This document shows positions 8,921-10,872 of a DNA stretch of 10,872 nt, one piece after another. Location of the stretch: the NCBI GenBank assembly GCA_964404765.1, contig CAYOLL010000193.1:1-10872 (forward strand), read 5' to 3'. Positions within the stretch are counted from its first letter, which is position 1. Each line of letters starts with the position of its first letter. Both the position numbers and the translations under genes were made by a program. The notes under the pieces are model-generated. The model was given only the letters and a program-made list of their open reading frames with translations. It did not search any database and was not told the origin of the DNA. Source of the DNA: CAYOLL01 sp964404765 [NCBI: uncultured Gemmatimonadota bacterium]. Lineage in GTDB: Bacteria; 4572-55.

Positions 8921-9145
8921 TCATATCTTGCCCCGCAGGGCCCGGGCCGCCGCCGCACGCCGATATGCCTCCGGTCTCGTGTCGGCAACGGGAAACACAG
9001 CCGTAAAAACGTCCCCGGCAAACCCGGTGAGGATGCCGCCGCAGACATACACCGTGTCAATCATCGGGTCGATGACCGCCCGCAGCGTCCCGGCCAGAAT
9101 TTCCGCGCCCTTGATGCCGTGCTGCATCCGCGCTTCAGCCCTGCC
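8921..9145 (-). pseudogene. Possible C-terminal remnant of an actin-like (ParM-type) ATPase
   Basis: The last 75 or so residues of a minus-strand open frame read like the C-terminal end of an actin/ParM-fold ATPase. A helix (GAEILAGTLRAVID) leads into a strand and glycine turn (IDTVYVCGGILTGF), then an FP-V-ADTRPEAYRRAAAARAL segment, comparable to 'VYVVGGGA...FP...dp.fAnarG' in that family. The third glycine of the usual GGG turn is Ile. No start or ribosome binding site precedes it, the frame upstream runs through AT-rich noncoding-looking DNA, and the actin-like N-terminal domain is missing. It is best read as a decayed fragment; the resemblance could be chance. Confidence 0.3.
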
Positions 9146-9327
9146 GGTATTGTTGCGCAATAAACGGCGGCAGTAGATTCGCCATAATTTTCCCCGAAAT
9201 TGTGTGCGCGTGTTCGGTGTCTCGTCTGGCCTGAATTTAGCATAATTTCCAGCGACTTGCATTGGGAAAAACGCATAAATTTTATTTTTGTGAACAGGCC
9301 AAGCCGGAAGCCTTACAATTACGATTA

Positions 9328-9484
9328 TTCTGGTTATACCGCTTAAAGGTAAGAAGTTGCATTTCCAGACCCTTAGGGTTTGCTGTCCAAAATTGGTGAA
9401 AACCCGCAAATTTGCTGGAACGTCGTAGAGTAAACCATAAGGGTCTTTTCTGCAAAAATCAACCTTTAACGAGTATATATCAGG
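9328..9484. repeat. Imperfect long inverted repeat (MITE-like or paired boxes)
   Basis: The left arm (about 9328-9385) and the reverse complement of the right arm (about 9425-9484) share blocks in the same order. These are CTG, a TATAC-like stretch, TTAAAGGT (9343-9350 and 9462-9469), TTGCA (9357-9361 and 9451-9455) and AGACCCTTAkGGTTT (9367-9381 and 9432-9446, 14 of 15 identical). The arms are close to 55-60 bp with small gaps. The centre contains the perfect palindrome GCAAATTTGC (9406-9415). It could be a miniature mobile element, a protein-binding site pair or a structured RNA. Confidence 0.6.
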
Positions 9485-9591
9485 ACGGGACAATTATGCC
9501 GATCCGCACGGCGGTATCCGTCAGGGTGCGAAAAAGAGGATTGGCGCTGATCCGGGAGTATGCGTAGCATCTGTAAAATTTCCAAGCCGGC

Positions 9592-9622
9592 TCACCAGTT
9601 GTTTTCACAGGCGGGCTTTTTT
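9592..9622 (+). terminator. Weak hairpin followed by a T-run
   Basis: On the plus strand AAGCC near 9592 can pair with GGCTT near 9613, with TTTTT directly after. The stem is short and the loop long, so it is a poor intrinsic terminator candidate. Confidence 0.2.
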
Positions 9623-9642
9623 ACTCAGTGTGCAAAAGCGGG

Positions 9643-9671
9643 TTGACAATCAGAAGTTTTGAGGGTAATTT
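9643..9671 (+). promoter_or_regulatory. Candidate promoter for the MarR-GNAT gene
   Basis: A perfect -35 box TTGACA (9643-9648) is followed after exactly 17 bp by TAATTT (9666-9671), a partial -10 match. It faces the MarR-GNAT gene and would give a leader of roughly 135 nt. The -35 and the spacing are good; the -10 is weak. Confidence 0.45.
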
Positions 9672-9757
9672 GCGGTATTGGATTTTAGCGAGGCAAAGTT
9701 CAAGATTTTGGCGTCACGCTCTGCAATCCTCTATTTTCGTGTGTTTCGAGTATTCCG

Positions 9758-9779
9758 TGGTTATTTCATGAATAATCCA
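9758..9779. promoter_or_regulatory. Palindrome in the MarR-GNAT leader, possible operator
   Basis: The arms TGGTTATT (9758-9765) and AATAATCCA (9771-9779) are inverted with one bulged base. The centre holds the perfect 8-bp palindrome TTCATGAA (9765-9772). It lies 35 bp upstream of the ATG at 9815. MarR proteins usually bind such palindromes near their own promoters, so autoregulation is possible. The same phrase may instead be part of a dispersed intergenic repeat. Confidence 0.35.
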
Positions 9780-9814
9780 GACTAATCTTTCCCTTTTACT
9801 GTAAAGACTGCACT

Positions 9815-10771
9815 ATGGATCAACTGAAAGAACTTGGCGCTTTGGGTTTAGCCAACCGTTTACGCCGTCTGGCGGATCGGATCAGCCGCGAAGGCGCCGA
9901 CGTGTATACCTCGCAAAATGTTGATTTTGAGCCACGCTGGTTTGTCCTCTATTTTCTGCTGGCCCATCATGGCGAGGCAGTGCCGGTGACGGACGCGGCG
10001 CAGTCCCTGGGATTGAGTCACCCGGCCATCATTCAACTGAGTGACGATTTGATCAAAAAAGGTTTGGTACATTCCATCAAAGATGAACACGACGGGCGGC
10101 GGCGACTGCTGGCTTTAACCACTAAGGGTCGGGACATGCTGCCGGCGCTGGAGCGGATTTGGGATGATTTTGAAGCGGCTTATCATAGCTTGTTTAATGA
10201 AATCGGCTACGATATCATTACGATTATCGAACGGATCGAGCAGGCGCTGGATGGTCTGAGTATTCAGGAGCGGGTCAATCTTTCGCTCAAAGCCCGGCAG
10301 TTGGAGGAAGTGGAGATTGTCGAATATTGCCCGGAATATGGTCCGATCTTTAAGGAATTGAACTATGAATGGCTGCAAAAATATTTTGAAGTCGAGCCAA
10401 TGGACGAAGAAGTTTTGCGTCATCCCGACCAATCTATTTTAGCCAATGGCGGTCGGATTTTATTCGCTCGGGTCGAAGGAAAAATCGTCGGAACGTGTGC
10501 GCTGCTGATGCATTCCGCGACTACTTTTGAGATTGCCAAAATGGCCGTGACCGAAGCCTACCAGGGTCGGCAAATCGGCAAAAAGCTAACCCAGAGCGCA
10601 ATTGCATTGGCCCGGCAAAGCGGGGCAGGAAAGATTTTTTTATTGACCAACAAAAAGCTGACTACGGCCATTCAACTTTACCGCCAAATGGGCTTTACCA
10701 TTGGCGGCGATTCTCATGAAGTTAATCGCTACAAGCGCAAATCTTTTTGCATGACTTTGGAGTTGAAATGA
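9815..10771 (+). CDS. MarR-family regulator fused to GNAT N-acetyltransferase
   Basis: The protein has 318 residues. Residues about 1-145 form a MarR winged-helix domain: VTDAAQSLGLSHPAIIQLSDDLIKKGLV (58-85) is the helix-turn-helix, and KDEHDGRRRLLALTTKGRDML (89-109) is the wing with its conserved D-x-R-R/L-T-x-G pattern. Residues about 165-318 form a GNAT domain that transfers an acetyl group from acetyl-CoA to an unknown amine. The acetyl-CoA loop is seen in AVTEAYQGRQIGKKL (244-258), where the usual Q/R-G-x-G-x-G has Gln at the middle glycine. LLTNKKLTTAIQLYRQMGF (276-294) is the typical C-terminal GNAT motif. This MarR-GNAT fusion is a known bacterial architecture. The substrate and regulated genes cannot be read from the sequence. 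The ATG at 9815 has no strong Shine-Dalgarno. The gene stands alone, facing away from ligA. Confidence 0.92.
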   Translation: MDQLKELGALGLANRLRRLADRISREGADVYTSQNVDFEPRWFVLYFLLAHHGEAVPVTDAAQSLGLSHPAIIQLSDDLIKKGLVHSIKDEHDGRRRLLALTTKGRDMLPALERIWDDFEAAYHSLFNEIGYDIITIIERIEQALDGLSIQERVNLSLKARQLEEVEIVEYCPEYGPIFKELNYEWLQKYFEVEPMDEEVLRHPDQSILANGGRILFARVEGKIVGTCALLMHSATTFEIAKMAVTEAYQGRQIGKKLTQSAIALARQSGAGKIFLLTNKKLTTAIQLYRQMGFTIGGDSHEVNRYKRKSFCMTLELK

Positions 10772-10872
10772 ATGAACGTTGCAGGAACTTTGCACAATCA
10801 AAAAAACAGAACGCAAATTCAGACCACCTGATCCGCGTGAATCTGGAGTGAGACCATTTTGAAGCATTCAAA

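Noticed and set aside
9146-9493. N-terminal part of a 190-residue protein
   Set aside because: It covers AT-rich DNA containing the inverted repeat, has no ribosome binding site, and its composition is not protein-like.
9496-9567. A 23-codon plus-strand frame (MPIRTAVSVRVRK...)
   Set aside because: It is short, unrecognised and has only a distant AGGA; it could be a gene scrap but there is no support.
10768-10851. A 27-codon frame overlapping the MarR-GNAT stop as ATGA
   Set aside because: The overlap looks like coupling, but the product has low-complexity composition and its 3' half contains a phrase-repeat-like string (ATCCGCGTGAATCTG).

Overview
The window looks like a chromosomal stretch of an uncultivated or little-studied bacterium with mixed base composition: GC-rich coding regions and AT-rich intergenic DNA. 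The only housekeeping gene is an NAD-dependent DNA ligase, which marks it as bacterial. The lineage cannot be fixed from this sequence. A secreted HEAT-repeat protein, a Tat-type membrane Rieske protein, a transmembrane STAND NTPase and several short dispersed 'phrase' repeats would fit an environmental phylum such as the FCB/Calditrichota-like groups or Chloroflexi, but that is a guess.

Layout, left to right. Positions 27-2558 (minus) encode a large membrane STAND-type NTPase. It has two N-terminal membrane segments, a P-loop ATPase with winged-helix-like region, a third membrane segment, and a C-terminal fan of seven nearly identical 24-residue leucine-rich repeats. A strong sigma-70-like promoter lies upstream, around 2684-2712. 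Positions 2762-6162 (minus) hold a two-gene unit. The first gene encodes a 988-residue secreted protein with a GTG start, a tandem D-x2-G-x-D-x-Y repeat domain and HEAT repeats. The second encodes a 145-residue Tat-anchored Rieske [2Fe-2S] protein. Their stop and start codons overlap as ATGA. Positions 6295-6522 (minus) encode a small antitoxin-like protein with no toxin beside it. Positions 6807-8849 (minus) encode a complete LigA. Positions 8850-9814 have no confident gene. They hold a possible C-terminal remnant of an actin-like ATPase, a roughly 155-bp imperfect inverted repeat, and a promoter pointing right. Positions 9815-10771 (plus) encode a MarR-type regulator fused to a GNAT acetyltransferase, with a palindrome in its leader that could be an operator.

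How the genes work together. The clearest functional link is the translationally coupled pair. A secreted repeat/HEAT protein made with a membrane Rieske protein suggests an extracytoplasmic redox or assembly module, although no cytochrome b or other respiratory subunit is in view. The STAND protein has the layout of a signalling or conflict-type switch, with the ATPase predicted in the cytoplasm and the repeat sensor predicted outside. The other genes appear independent.

The most unusual items are the D-x2-G-x-D-x-Y repeat protein and its coupling to an orphan Rieske protein; the membrane STAND-LRR protein, whose LRR part differs in base composition from its ATPase part and whose ATPase domain carries an in-frame dispersed repeat; the solitary antitoxin; and the long inverted repeat near 9330-9484.
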